A program made the position numbers and the translations under genes. A stretch of DNA of 64,000 bases from an uncultured Faecalibacterium sp. (GTDB lineage Bacteria; Bacillota; Clostridia; Oscillospirales; Ruminococcaceae). Below, piece by piece: positions 7,059 to 14,932 of this stretch. The stretch spans positions 186,001 to 250,000 of the forward strand of contig CAKSWU010000001.1 in NCBI GenBank assembly GCA_934513205.1. The letters run 5' to 3'. The stretch's first letter is position 1, and every line of letters starts with the position of its first letter. Under the pieces are notes generated by a model that had not been told where the DNA came from, did not search any database, and was given only the letters and a program-made list of their open reading frames with translations.

Positions 7059-8201
7059 TTACTTGCGGTTTGCCAGCAGGTTCTCGATCTTCTTCAGCGG
7101 GTCGATGATGCTGGAAACGGACATATCGTGGTTCAGTGCCACCACAAAGTAGGCAGCGTACTTGGACACGTCCACGTCCACATACCAGTCGCGGGTCAGC
7201 AGCTCAGGCATCCGGTAGGTCAGGTTGGTGCCCACAACATAGGTCAGGATGCCGTCTGCCACAGCCTTGTCGAACTTGTCCAGACCGCTGGTGAACAGGG
7301 GGAAGGTGGCGTTGGCGATGATGTTGGCAGCGCCGCGCTCCTTCAGGTTGCTGGCGACCTCCAGCATGCTCTCGCCGGAAGCAATGATGTCATCCGCAAT
7401 AAAGACGGTCTTGCCTTCCACGCTCTCGCCCAGATACTCGTGGGCCACGATGGGGTTGCGGCCGTTGACCACGCGGGTGTAGTCGCGGCGCTTATAGAAC
7501 ATGCCCAGATTGCAGCCCAGCACGCTGGAGAAGTACATGTTGCGGTTCATCGCGCCTTCGTCCGGGCTGACCACGGTGAACTTTTCCTTGTCGAAGGACA
7601 GGTCCGGGTCCTTCTTCAGCAGGCTCTTCAGCACCTGATAGGTGGGCATGGCGTTGTCAAAGCTCATCAGGGGCACTGCGTTCTGCACGCGGGGGTCGTG
7701 GGCATCAAAGGTGATGATGTTGCGCACACCCATGGTCTGCAGCTCCTGCAGGGCCACAGCGCAGTCCAGACTCTCGCGGACCACGCGGCGGTGCTGACGA
7801 CCGCCGTACAGGCTGGGCATGATGACGGACACACGGTGTGCCTTGCCTGCAACGGCCTGGATCAGGCGCTTCAGGTTGGCAAAGTGGTCGTCCGGGGACA
7901 TGTGGTTCTCGTAGTTGAACAGCTTGTAGGTCACGTTGTAGTTGCCCGGGTCCACCACGATGAAGATATCATCACCGCGCACAGACTCCTTGACCAGACC
8001 CTTGGCGTCGCCGCTCTGGAAACGGGGGCAGTCGCAAGGAATAATGAAGGTATCTTTGTCAATTCCAGCAGCCTTGGCCCAGCGGACCAGATGCTTGTCG
8101 ATCAGGCCGGTCAGTTCCTCTGCACCGGGGCAGGAGATCAGCCGCATATCTGCCACGCTGGGCTGCTCAAAGAACGACTTCGGGGAAATTTCAATAGACA
8201 T
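7059..8201 (-). CDS. prs: Ribose-phosphate pyrophosphokinase (PRPP synthase), long form
   Basis: 380 residues from ATG 8201; an ATG two codons upstream (8207) is only 2 bases from AAGGAG, so 8201 is favoured. It makes PRPP from ribose-5-phosphate and ATP for nucleotide, histidine and NAD synthesis. The PRPP-binding loop is TVFIADDIIASGESM (~264-278). The metal/substrate segment is ITFDAHDPRVQNAVPL, and PSLYGGRQHRR is the flexible arm. Classical class I enzymes are ~315 residues. The extra length lies mostly at the N terminus (SFFEQPSVADMRLISCPGAEE) and C terminus, a form I associate with Clostridia. Regulation by ADP/phosphate is not readable here. Confidence 0.93.
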   Translation of the reverse strand: MSIEISPKSFFEQPSVADMRLISCPGAEELTGLIDKHLVRWAKAAGIDKDTFIIPCDCPRFQSGDAKGLVKESVRGDDIFIVVDPGNYNVTYKLFNYENHMSPDDHFANLKRLIQAVAGKAHRVSVIMPSLYGGRQHRRVVRESLDCAVALQELQTMGVRNIITFDAHDPRVQNAVPLMSFDNAMPTYQVLKSLLKKDPDLSFDKEKFTVVSPDEGAMNRNMYFSSVLGCNLGMFYKRRDYTRVVNGRNPIVAHEYLGESVEGKTVFIADDIIASGESMLEVASNLKERGAANIIANATFPLFTSGLDKFDKAVADGILTYVVGTNLTYRMPELLTRDWYVDVDVSKYAAYFVVALNHDMSVSSIIDPLKKIENLLANRK

Positions 8202-8265
8202 AGTCATAACTCCTTATTGCTGTTTACGATCCGTATCATGCACACAAGAGCGCATATCTGGTCTT

Positions 8266-8274
8266 ATTCTATCA
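8266..8274 (-). promoter_or_regulatory. Extended -10 promoter of prs
   Basis: Minus strand TG-A-TAGAAT, an extended -10 element about 65 bases upstream of the prs start. No good -35 at 16-18 bases was seen. Beyond it, 8275-8470 is AT-richer intergenic DNA in which I find no gene. Confidence 0.55.
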
Positions 8275-8472
8275 CATTTCGTCGATTCTGCCATATCAAT
8301 TTGTTTCATGTCAGGATTTTCTGCGCCTTGCACAGCTGTTTTTCCTTTTCCTTCAAGAGAATGTGAGTTTCTTACAAAAACGCGACCAAATCTTTACCGT
8401 TTCGCAAAGTTTATCTGATTTTTGATGAAAAGTAGTACTTTTCAAAGTTTCCTTTTCTTTCCCCAGTGACGC

Positions 8473-8508
8473 AAAAAGACCGCTGCACGGTCGAGTGCAG
8501 CGGTCTTT
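8473..8508 (-). terminator. Terminator after metK
   Basis: Minus strand AGACCGCTGCAC / GTGCAGCGGTCT hairpin followed by TTTTTG, about 35 bases after the metK stop. Confidence 0.9.
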
Positions 8509-8541
8509 CTTCACTTACCTTCTATCAGGGTAAAACGCTTT

Positions 8542-9696
8542 TTACAGGGCAGCCACAGCAGCCTTCAGCGCATCCACGCGGTCGGTGTTCTCCCACTTCA
8601 CGCCCAGATCCTCGCGGCCCATGTGACCATAGGCAGCCAGCTGACGGTAGATGGGCTTGCGCAGGTCAAGATCACGGATGATGGCGGCGGGGGTCAGGTC
8701 AAAGACCTTTTCCACAGCCTGCTCGATCTTCTCATCCGAGACGGTGCCGGTGCCAAAGGTATCCACCATGATGGATACAGGCTTTGCCACGCCGATGGCG
8801 TAGGCCACCTGCACCTCGCACTGCTTTGCCAGACCCGCAGCCACGATGTTCTTTGCCACCCAGCGGGTCGCATAGGCTGCGCTGCGGTCCACCTTGCTGG
8901 GGTCCTTGCCGGAGAAGGCGCCGCCGCCGTGGCGTGCATAGCCGCCGTAGGTGTCCACGATGATCTTGCGACCGGTCAGGCCGGTATCGCCCTGCGGGCC
9001 GCCCACAACAAAGCGGCCGGTGGGGTTGATGTAGTACTTGGTGTTCTCGTCCAGCAGCTCGGCGGGGATGGTGGCCTTGATGACCTTTTCCATCACGTCT
9101 GCACGCAGCTGCTCCATGCTCACGCTCTCGCTGTGCTGGCTGGAGATGACCACGGCGTCCACGCGCACGGGCTTGCCGTTCTCGTCGTACTCCACGGTCA
9201 CCTGACTCTTGCCGTCCGGGCGCAGGTAGTCCATCTCGCCGCTCTTGCGCACCTCGGTCAGGCGCTTTGCCAGCTTGTGGGCAAGGCTGATGGGCATGGG
9301 CATCAGCTCAGGGGTCTCATCGCAGGCATAGCCGAACATCATGCCCTGATCGCCCGCACCGCCCACTTCGTCGTTGGTGCCCAGTGCGATGTCGGGGCTC
9401 TGACCGTCGATGTTGGAAATGACGGCGCAGGTGTCGGCGTCAAAGCCGAACTTTGCGCGGGTGTAGCCGATGTCTGCCACCACCTCGCGGACGACCTTCT
9501 GGAAGTCCACGTAGCAGTTGGTGGTGATCTCGCCCATGATGTGCACCAGACCCGTGGATGCGCAGGTCTCGCAGGCCACGCGGGCGTTGGGGTCGTGGGT
9601 CAGGATCTCGTCCAGGATCGCATCCGAGATCTGGTCGCAGATCTTGTCGGGATGTCCTTCGGTGACGGACTCGGAAGTAAACAGATGTCTTGCCAT
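8542..9696 (-). CDS. metK: S-adenosylmethionine synthetase
   Basis: 384 residues, normal length. Makes SAM from methionine and ATP. Visible signatures: MARHLFTSESVTEGHPDKICDQISDAILD at the N terminus, the ATP motif GAGDQGMMFGYA, and the P-loop-like GGGAFSGKDPSKVDRS. AGGAGGCACCCCCA precedes the ATG. Preceded by a promoter, SAM-I riboswitch and intrinsic terminator, so SAM represses its own synthesis. SAM supply also matters to the many corrin methyltransferases further right (inference). Confidence 0.98.
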   Translation of the reverse strand: MARHLFTSESVTEGHPDKICDQISDAILDEILTHDPNARVACETCASTGLVHIMGEITTNCYVDFQKVVREVVADIGYTRAKFGFDADTCAVISNIDGQSPDIALGTNDEVGGAGDQGMMFGYACDETPELMPMPISLAHKLAKRLTEVRKSGEMDYLRPDGKSQVTVEYDENGKPVRVDAVVISSQHSESVSMEQLRADVMEKVIKATIPAELLDENTKYYINPTGRFVVGGPQGDTGLTGRKIIVDTYGGYARHGGGAFSGKDPSKVDRSAAYATRWVAKNIVAAGLAKQCEVQVAYAIGVAKPVSIMVDTFGTGTVSDEKIEQAVEKVFDLTPAAIIRDLDLRKPIYRQLAAYGHMGREDLGVKWENTDRVDALKAAVAAL

Positions 9697-9762
9697 TGGG
9701 GGTGCCTCCTAACTATTTTTTACGTTTTGATGTGTATTACCATTCCAATCAAGTTTGTCTGT

Positions 9763-9802
9763 GAAAAATAAAAGCGCTCAGTGCCGAAAGCGCTGAGCGT
9801 TG
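9763..9802 (-). terminator. Riboswitch-controlled terminator upstream of metK
   Basis: Minus strand CGCTCAG...CTGAGCG stem extended by a GC/TTTCGG inner hairpin, then CGCTTTTATTTTT. It directly follows the SAM aptamer's closing P1 strand, as expected for an expression platform switched off by SAM. Confidence 0.88.
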
Positions 9803-9803
9803 C

Positions 9804-9903
9804 ACTCTTATCTTCCGGTTTCCCGCAGGATTTGGCACCTTGCACTTGCGCGCAGGTTGTCGGGCTTCACAGGGCCTGTCCCCTCAGCCGCTCTTGATAA
9901 GTC
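9804..9903 (-). promoter_or_regulatory. SAM-I (S-box) riboswitch
   Basis: Minus strand contains the S-box core in order: CTTATCAAGAGCGGCTGAGG (P1 5' strand and k-turn), GAAGCCCGACAACC, GCAAGGTGCCAAATCCTGC, and the closing GATAAGA. Together with the following terminator this is a complete transcriptional SAM off-switch for metK. Confidence 0.95.
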
Positions 9904-9926
9904 GGTATTCAGTTGGTACGTTGAGT

Positions 9927-9955
9927 ATTCTATCATTGCTTCGTCAGATTGTCAA
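9927..9955 (-). promoter_or_regulatory. Sigma-A promoter of the SAM riboswitch-metK unit
   Basis: Minus strand TTGACA, 17-base spacer, TAGAAT; 24 bases upstream of the aptamer. Confidence 0.9.
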
Positions 9956-10021
9956 GATAAGTCGCACTCTTTTTATACATTCTTCCAACATTGATGAAGC
10001 CTTTGCGGCTTTTGAGGCCTC

Positions 10022-10058
10022 AAAAAAGAAAAGGCACAGCCTCAGCCGTGCCTTTTCC
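10022..10058 (-). terminator. Terminator after deoC
   Basis: Minus strand GAAAAGGCACGGC-TGAG-GCTGTGCCTTTTC followed by TTTTTTG, 12 bases after the deoC stop. Confidence 0.9.
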
Positions 10059-10069
10059 ATAAAATTCGA

Positions 10070-10735
10070 TCAATAGCCCTTTGCCTGTTCGCCGTTCAGG
10101 ATCTTGACTGCGCGGGAGGTGCCAAGACGGTCCGCGCCCAGTGCAAGGAAGGTCTCCATGTCCTCCACGGTGGAGATGCCGCCGGCAGCCTTGACCTTGC
10201 AGCGACCATGCACGCCCTTGACCATCAGCTCCACATCGTGAAAGTTGGCACCGGCGGTGGAGAAGCCGGTGCTGGTCTTGATGTAATCGGCACCGGCCTC
10301 GCACACGATGTCGCACATCTTTTCCTTCTCTTCCTCCGTCAACAGGCAGGTCTCGATGATGACCTTCAGAATCTTATCGCCCACAGCCTGCTTCACGGCA
10401 CGGATGTCCTCGCGGACAGCATCGTACTCCTTGTTCTTCAGGCGGCCGATGTTGATGACCATATCCACCTCAGCTGCACCGTTCTCAATGGCAGTCTTGG
10501 CTTCAAAGGCCTTGCTGACAGTGTCCATTGCGCCCAGAGGGAAGCCCACCACGCAGCACACGGGGATGCGGCCTGCCATATACTCCACAGCCTGCTTGAC
10601 GTAGCAGGTGTTGATGCAGACGGATGCGGTGTGGTTTGCAATGGCTTCGTCACACAGCTGCCGGATCTGGGGCCAGGTTGCCTCCGGCTTCAGCAGGGTA
10701 TGATCGACATGGGACAGGATCTCTTCGCGGTTCAT
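10070..10735 (-). CDS. deoC: Deoxyribose-phosphate aldolase
   Basis: 221 residues, normal length. Class I aldolase cleaving 2-deoxyribose-5-phosphate to glyceraldehyde-3-phosphate and acetaldehyde in deoxynucleoside catabolism. Schiff-base lysine in ADYIKTSTGF (Lys153), with supporting Asp91 in EVDMVINIG and Lys124 in KILKVIIE. CGGAGGAACGAGC precedes the ATG. It is the last gene of a probable unit with the small membrane protein 18 bases upstream. No other nucleoside catabolism genes are nearby. Confidence 0.96.
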   Translation of the reverse strand: MNREEILSHVDHTLLKPEATWPQIRQLCDEAIANHTASVCINTCYVKQAVEYMAGRIPVCCVVGFPLGAMDTVSKAFEAKTAIENGAAEVDMVINIGRLKNKEYDAVREDIRAVKQAVGDKILKVIIETCLLTEEEKEKMCDIVCEAGADYIKTSTGFSTAGANFHDVELMVKGVHGRCKVKAAGGISTVEDMETFLALGADRLGTSRAVKILNGEQAKGY

Positions 10736-10753
10736 GCTCGTTCCTCCGTTGTT

Positions 10754-10888
10754 TTACTTGCTGGCACGGCGCACCTTTGCCATGCCCACAGCGCTGAGTG
10801 CGATCGCAGTCACCGATGCCGTTGCACCAATGATGCCCAGCACCAGACCGGAGACCAGAAATGCGAACCCTTTCAGACCACGTTTCAT
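10754..10888 (-). CDS. 44-residue single-pass membrane protein
   Basis: A real small gene by its signals: AGGAGG sits 9 bases before ATG 10888 and the frame ends in TAA 18 bases before deoC. The protein starts MKRGLKGFAFLVSGLVLG, has one long hydrophobic helix (about residues 8-36) with GxxxG-like spacing of small residues (G14, G18, G21), and a basic tail KVRRASK. It would be a one-pass membrane peptide with charged ends. I do not recognise a family; function unknown. Flanked by the GtrA-like gene and deoC on the same strand. Confidence 0.7.
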   Translation of the reverse strand: MKRGLKGFAFLVSGLVLGIIGATASVTAIALSAVGMAKVRRASK

Positions 10889-10908
10889 AATACCGTACCT
10901 CCTGAAAA

Positions 10909-11529
10909 TTATTGTTTCTTTTTAAAGATAATGAGCTTGCTGAACACATAGTTCAGCACGATCACCAGTACATTGGAAAAGACTTTTACGCACAGGCCCC
11001 ACATTGCCTGAGCATCGTAGGCGCTGGTGACGAAGATGGCTGTGGGGCCGTCCGCCCCGCCGATGACGGCAATGGCGGCGGAGCCATCTGCCACGGCGGC
11101 ATGGCTCCCGGCAAAGCTGTTTGCCATGTAGAGGGTAGTATCCGGACCCAGCCAGCCCGCCACGGCGCCCAGCAGACCCTGCATGGCGGTGTCCACCAGC
11201 GCCGCGCCCTGCGCAGCCAGCAGATTGCCCAGCACCAGCATGATCGCTGTGTCCAGCAGCATCGTACCCAGACGGCAGGTGACAAAGGTGCCAAACTCTT
11301 TTGCCATGGCTTTGCCGGTAGTCTTGCTGCGGAACACAAAGGCCCGGTTGGTGCAGTAGGCAAAGAGGATGCACAAGGCGTTATCCAGCACATTGCCCCA
11401 GCTGTTGGCGGCGGTGTAGCCAAACAGGCGGCTGAACAGCGCATACAGCACAATATTCAGCAGAGTAGTCAGCACACCAAAAACAAGATAACTCAGCACT
11501 TCCCAGTGCTTCTTGATCCATTTTATCAT
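10909..11529 (-). CDS. GtrA-family membrane protein with a GGADGPTA insert
   Basis: 206 residues. GtrA/DPMS-like proteins are four-helix membrane proteins linked to flipping or transfer of polyprenyl-linked sugars. Four hydrophobic helices lie at about 13-33, 47-66, 86-106 and 180-202. The typical family length is 120-150. The extra ~70 residues lie between helices 3 and 4 (~108-179) and contain VIGGADGPTAIFVTSA (155-170). That stretch closely matches the GGADGPTAI signature of the beta subunit of Na+-translocating decarboxylases (OadB/GcdB). What it does here is unknown. AT-rich 3' end; 20 bases upstream of the 44-residue protein. Confidence 0.82.
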   Translation of the reverse strand: MIKWIKKHWEVLSYLVFGVLTTLLNIVLYALFSRLFGYTAANSWGNVLDNALCILFAYCTNRAFVFRSKTTGKAMAKEFGTFVTCRLGTMLLDTAIMLVLGNLLAAQGAALVDTAMQGLLGAVAGWLGPDTTLYMANSFAGSHAAVADGSAAIAVIGGADGPTAIFVTSAYDAQAMWGLCVKVFSNVLVIVLNYVFSKLIIFKKKQ

Positions 11530-11592
11530 AAAATTGTGTCTTTATCTTGTAGTTTTTCCCCGGGCGGGGAGAAACTTTATGGTTTCTATGAT

Positions 11593-11633
11593 AAAAACAG
11601 CCCCGCCGCCGTTTTCCCGGCAACGGGGCTGTT
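11593..11633 (-). terminator. Terminator after ispH-rpsA
   Basis: Minus strand AACAGCCCCGTTG...CGGCGGGGCTGTT hairpin followed by TTTTAT. A second GC-rich palindrome (AGTTTTTCCCC-GGGC-GGGGAGAAACT) lies at 11551-11577 between this and the GtrA gene. Confidence 0.85.
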
Positions 11634-11676
11634 GATCGCATTGTGTCAGAAGCTATGCGTTTGCCCGAAGAGCTGA

Positions 11677-13587
11677 TTACTCAGCGTCGTCGTTCAGCAG
11701 AGCCTTCATGGACAGGCTGATGCGCTTCTTGTCGAAGTCAACATCCAGCAGCTTCACATCGACCATATCGCCGACCTTCAGTGCGTCAGAGACCTTCTCA
11801 ACGCGGTCATTGCTGATCTCGCTGATGTGGACCAGACCGTCAACACCCGGCAGGATGCGGACGAATGCACCAAACTTGGTCAGAGAAACGACCGGAGCGT
11901 GGAAGGTGCTGCCGATGGGGTAGTTGTTCTTCAGCTGCTCCCAGGGGTTGTCCTCGGCCTTCTTGTAGCCCAGAGAGACCTTGTGGTTCTCGGTGTCGAT
12001 GTCCTTGACATACACTTCGATGGTGTCACCAACGGAGACGACCTCGGAGGGGTGCTTGATGCGGTTCCAGCTCAGCTCGCTGATGTGGCACAGACCGTCC
12101 ACACCGCCGATGTCCACGAATGCACCGTAAGAAGTCAGGCTCTTGACAACGCCGGTGTAGGTCTTGCCCACCTCAACGTTTGCCCAGAACTCTTCACGCT
12201 TTGCCTTGTTCTGCTCAGCGGTCACCTTGTTGATGCTGCCGACGATCTTGCGGCCGGAGCACTCAGTGACAACCAGCTGAACATGCTGGCCAACCAGAGC
12301 AGTGTAGTCCTCGTCGCGGCGCATAGTGGCCTGAGAACGGGGAACGAACACCTTGACGCCCTTGACGTTGACGACAACGCCGCCCTTGTTGAACTCGGTG
12401 ACATCGCCCTCGACGACTTCACCGGATTCTGCTGCCTTGGCGATCTCTTCCATGCCCTTGCGAGATGCGAGCTTCTTGCGGGAGAGCTGGATGACGCCAT
12501 CCTGATCCATAACCTTCTCGACGATGAGGTCCAGCTCATCGCCAACCTTCACCAGGTCTTCGACCTTGGCGGAGGAATCATCGGTCAGCTCGCTCAGCTT
12601 GACAAAGCCGGTCTGCTTCGCTCCGATATCCACCTGGATCTCGTTGGCAGAGATGCTGGTCACGATTCCTTTCACAATACTGCCTGCATGAACACGCTTT
12701 TCCTCGGATGCGTTCAGCATCTCCTCAAAGCTCATGCTGTCATTGATTTCTGCGCTCATACTGTTAAGTACCTCCTCAATAATAGACGATGGCGTTGAAG
12801 CCCCGGCTGTCACGCCCGCCGTTTTTACATTCGCAAACCATTCAGGCCGAAGTTCGCTCGCTGTCTCGACCGTTACGGCTCGCGTGTGTTTTGCGGCGAC
12901 CTGTACCAGCTTTTGGGTATTGGAAGAATGATGACCGCCAATGACAACAATGATGTCGCATTGTTGGCTGAGGTCTTCCGCTTCCTGTTGCCTCGCCCAC
13001 GTCGCATTACATATTGTATCAAAAATTCGGGCGTTTGTATAGGCTTTTTTTAGAAACTCCGAACTTTCTTGCCATTTTGTTACCTGAAATGTGGTCTGTG
13101 CAACTGCAAACAGGGGTTTTTGCGGGTCAGAAGGGCCTTTCCACGCCTTCAGCTCCTCCAAATTCGCAAAAACGAACACCTCTCCGCGGGTGTGCCCCAC
13201 GATCCCCTGCACCTCCGGGTGGGTCTTGTCGCCCGCCACCAGCAGCACCGCGCCCTCTTTTTCGGCCTCGGCGGCAATGCGCTGGATCTTCTGCACAAAG
13301 GGGCAGGTAGCGTCATGGTAACAAATGCCGCGGGCCGTCAGTTCATCGTAAACGCTGCGGGGCACCCCGTGGCTGCGGATGACCACCTCGCTCCCGGCGG
13401 GCACAGCCTGCACCGTGTCCACCACCTGCGCACCTTTGCGCTGCATATCCTCCACCGCCTGCGGGTTGTGGATCAGCGGGCCCAGCGTTGCCACCTTGTG
13501 CCCCTCGGCCAGCAGTCCGTAGGTCAGCTCCACAGCGCGGTTGACGCCAAAGCAGAACCCCGCCGTTTTGGCAACTCGGATCTCCAT
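11677..13587 (-). CDS. ispH-rpsA: Fused HMBPP reductase (IspH) - ribosomal protein S1
   Basis: 636 residues. Residues 1-~285 are IspH, the [4Fe-4S] enzyme of the last MEP-pathway step giving IPP and DMAPP. The three cluster cysteines are in GFCFGVNRAV (Cys12), DATCPFVQKI (~96) and CNATWARQQ (~193), with VIRSHGVP and HPEVQGIVGH for substrate. Residues ~308-630 hold four S1 RNA-binding domains, the last two being the best (SLTSYGAFVDIGGVDGLCHI, SLTKFGAFVRILPGVDGLVH). This fusion is known in Clostridia, so it is not a frameshift. Four bases from plsC upstream. Confidence 0.96.
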   Translation of the reverse strand: MEIRVAKTAGFCFGVNRAVELTYGLLAEGHKVATLGPLIHNPQAVEDMQRKGAQVVDTVQAVPAGSEVVIRSHGVPRSVYDELTARGICYHDATCPFVQKIQRIAAEAEKEGAVLLVAGDKTHPEVQGIVGHTRGEVFVFANLEELKAWKGPSDPQKPLFAVAQTTFQVTKWQESSEFLKKAYTNARIFDTICNATWARQQEAEDLSQQCDIIVVIGGHHSSNTQKLVQVAAKHTRAVTVETASELRPEWFANVKTAGVTAGASTPSSIIEEVLNSMSAEINDSMSFEEMLNASEEKRVHAGSIVKGIVTSISANEIQVDIGAKQTGFVKLSELTDDSSAKVEDLVKVGDELDLIVEKVMDQDGVIQLSRKKLASRKGMEEIAKAAESGEVVEGDVTEFNKGGVVVNVKGVKVFVPRSQATMRRDEDYTALVGQHVQLVVTECSGRKIVGSINKVTAEQNKAKREEFWANVEVGKTYTGVVKSLTSYGAFVDIGGVDGLCHISELSWNRIKHPSEVVSVGDTIEVYVKDIDTENHKVSLGYKKAEDNPWEQLKNNYPIGSTFHAPVVSLTKFGAFVRILPGVDGLVHISEISNDRVEKVSDALKVGDMVDVKLLDVDFDKKRISLSMKALLNDDAE

Positions 13588-13590
13588 CTC

Positions 13591-14202
13591 TTATGCTCCC
13601 ATCTTTTCCCACGCATCCAGCAGCGCCTGCTTGTTGGCACGCAGTTTTTTGGTGTCCCGGCGGCTTTCCATGGCAAACTGTGCAGCGGGCATCGGCTCGC
13701 CGTAGATCACCCGCACTTTGCAGAACAGATGCATCTTTCCGTCCGGGGTGTCGTACAGCAGACGGCAGGGCACAACGTCCACCCCCGCCTCGGCGGCAAT
13801 GACGAACAGGCCGCTCTTGGGGGGCAGCAGCTTGCCCTCCTTTTCGCGGGTGCCCTCCGGGAAGATGAGCAGGGTTTTCCCCTGCTTACAGGCCTCCACC
13901 GTCTGCGCAATGACCTCCATCTCGTCCTTGGTTCCGCGGACGCACACACCGCCGCAGCAGCGAAAGAACCAGGTCAGCAGGCCGTTGATCTCAAACAGCT
14001 CTTTTTTGGCGAACACCACCATCCGCCTGCCCCACCGGGTGATGACGATAAACACCGGGTCGATGGCAGACACATGGGTGGGGGCAAGGATATAGCCCTT
14101 TGTCTGCACCTTTTTCAGGTTTTCGCGGCCCTCCACCCGGATGCGGAAACCGATGTGCCACACAAGCCACGCAAGGGGCACCAGAATATAATATAATACC
14201 AT
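13591..14202 (-). CDS. plsC: 1-acyl-sn-glycerol-3-phosphate acyltransferase
   Basis: 203 residues. Acylates lysophosphatidate to phosphatidate at the membrane. HX4D catalytic motif as H43-VSAI-D48 (THVSAIDP instead of the usual NHxSxxD), FPEGTR at 114-119, and a hydrophobic N-terminal anchor (residues 2-19). Lies in the common Clostridial order cmk-plsC-ispH/rpsA. The gap to ispH is 3 bases, so translation is likely coupled. Confidence 0.95.
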   Translation of the reverse strand: MVLYYILVPLAWLVWHIGFRIRVEGRENLKKVQTKGYILAPTHVSAIDPVFIVITRWGRRMVVFAKKELFEINGLLTWFFRCCGGVCVRGTKDEMEVIAQTVEACKQGKTLLIFPEGTREKEGKLLPPKSGLFVIAAEAGVDVVPCRLLYDTPDGKMHLFCKVRVIYGEPMPAAQFAMESRRDTKKLRANKQALLDAWEKMGA

Positions 14203-14228
14203 TTTTTATTCCTGTCCTGTTTGTTGTA

Positions 14229-14894
14229 TCAGCCGATCTTTTTGGCAATGATCTGCTTCATGGCGTCAAGGCTCTGCTCAAAGTCCAGTTCCGAGGTGTC
14301 CAGCAGCACGGCGTCCTCCGCCTGCTTCAGCGGAGCGGCGGCGCGGTGGGTGTCCTGATAGTCCCGCTGTTTCACGTCCTCCAGCACCTCCTCGTAGGGG
14401 GTGTCGATGCCCTTGGCCTGATACTCCTTCCAGCGGCGGGTGGCGCGTGCCTCCGGGCTGGCGGTCAGGAAAATTTTTACCGTGGCATCCGGCAGCACCA
14501 CCGTGCCGATATCCCGGCCATCCATCAGCACATCCTGCTTTTTCGCCATGCTGCGCTGCAATTCCAGCAGGAACGCCCGCACAGCGGGGTTTGCGCCCAC
14601 GGCAGAAGCCGCCATGCCCGCGGCTTCGGTGCGGATGGCGGTGCTGACGTCCTCTTCCTTTAAATAGATGTGCTGCTCGCCCGCAATGGACGCCAGACGC
14701 AGCTCGATCTGGGGCAGCAGGGCATCCACCGCCGTGTTGTCCTTGGGGTCCTTGCCCGCGCGCAAAGCGTAAAGGCCGATGGCACGGTACATGGCTCCGG
14801 TGTCCACATAGATATAGCCCAGCTCTGCCGCCAGACGGCGTGCCAACGTAGATTTGCCTGCACCCGCAGGTCCATCAATTGCAACAGATACCAT
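14229..14894 (-). CDS. cmk: Cytidylate kinase
   Basis: 221 residues. Phosphorylates CMP/dCMP. P-loop GPAGAGKST at residues 8-16, YVDTGAMYRA for nucleotide binding, DGRDIGTVVLPDA, and the LID arginines in SPEARATRRW. AAGGAGAACATATC precedes the ATG. First member of the cmk-plsC-ispH/rpsA run; 38 bases downstream of the flavoprotein gene. Confidence 0.97.
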   Translation of the reverse strand: MVSVAIDGPAGAGKSTLARRLAAELGYIYVDTGAMYRAIGLYALRAGKDPKDNTAVDALLPQIELRLASIAGEQHIYLKEEDVSTAIRTEAAGMAASAVGANPAVRAFLLELQRSMAKKQDVLMDGRDIGTVVLPDATVKIFLTASPEARATRRWKEYQAKGIDTPYEEVLEDVKQRDYQDTHRAAAPLKQAEDAVLLDTSELDFEQSLDAMKQIIAKKIG

Positions 14895-14932
14895 GATATG
14901 TTCTCCTTATTTATCTATAATTGCGCTGTTTT

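Noticed and set aside
11677..13587. Frameshift or misassembly joining ispH and rpsA
   Set aside because: The IspH-S1 fusion is an established Clostridial architecture and both halves are complete.
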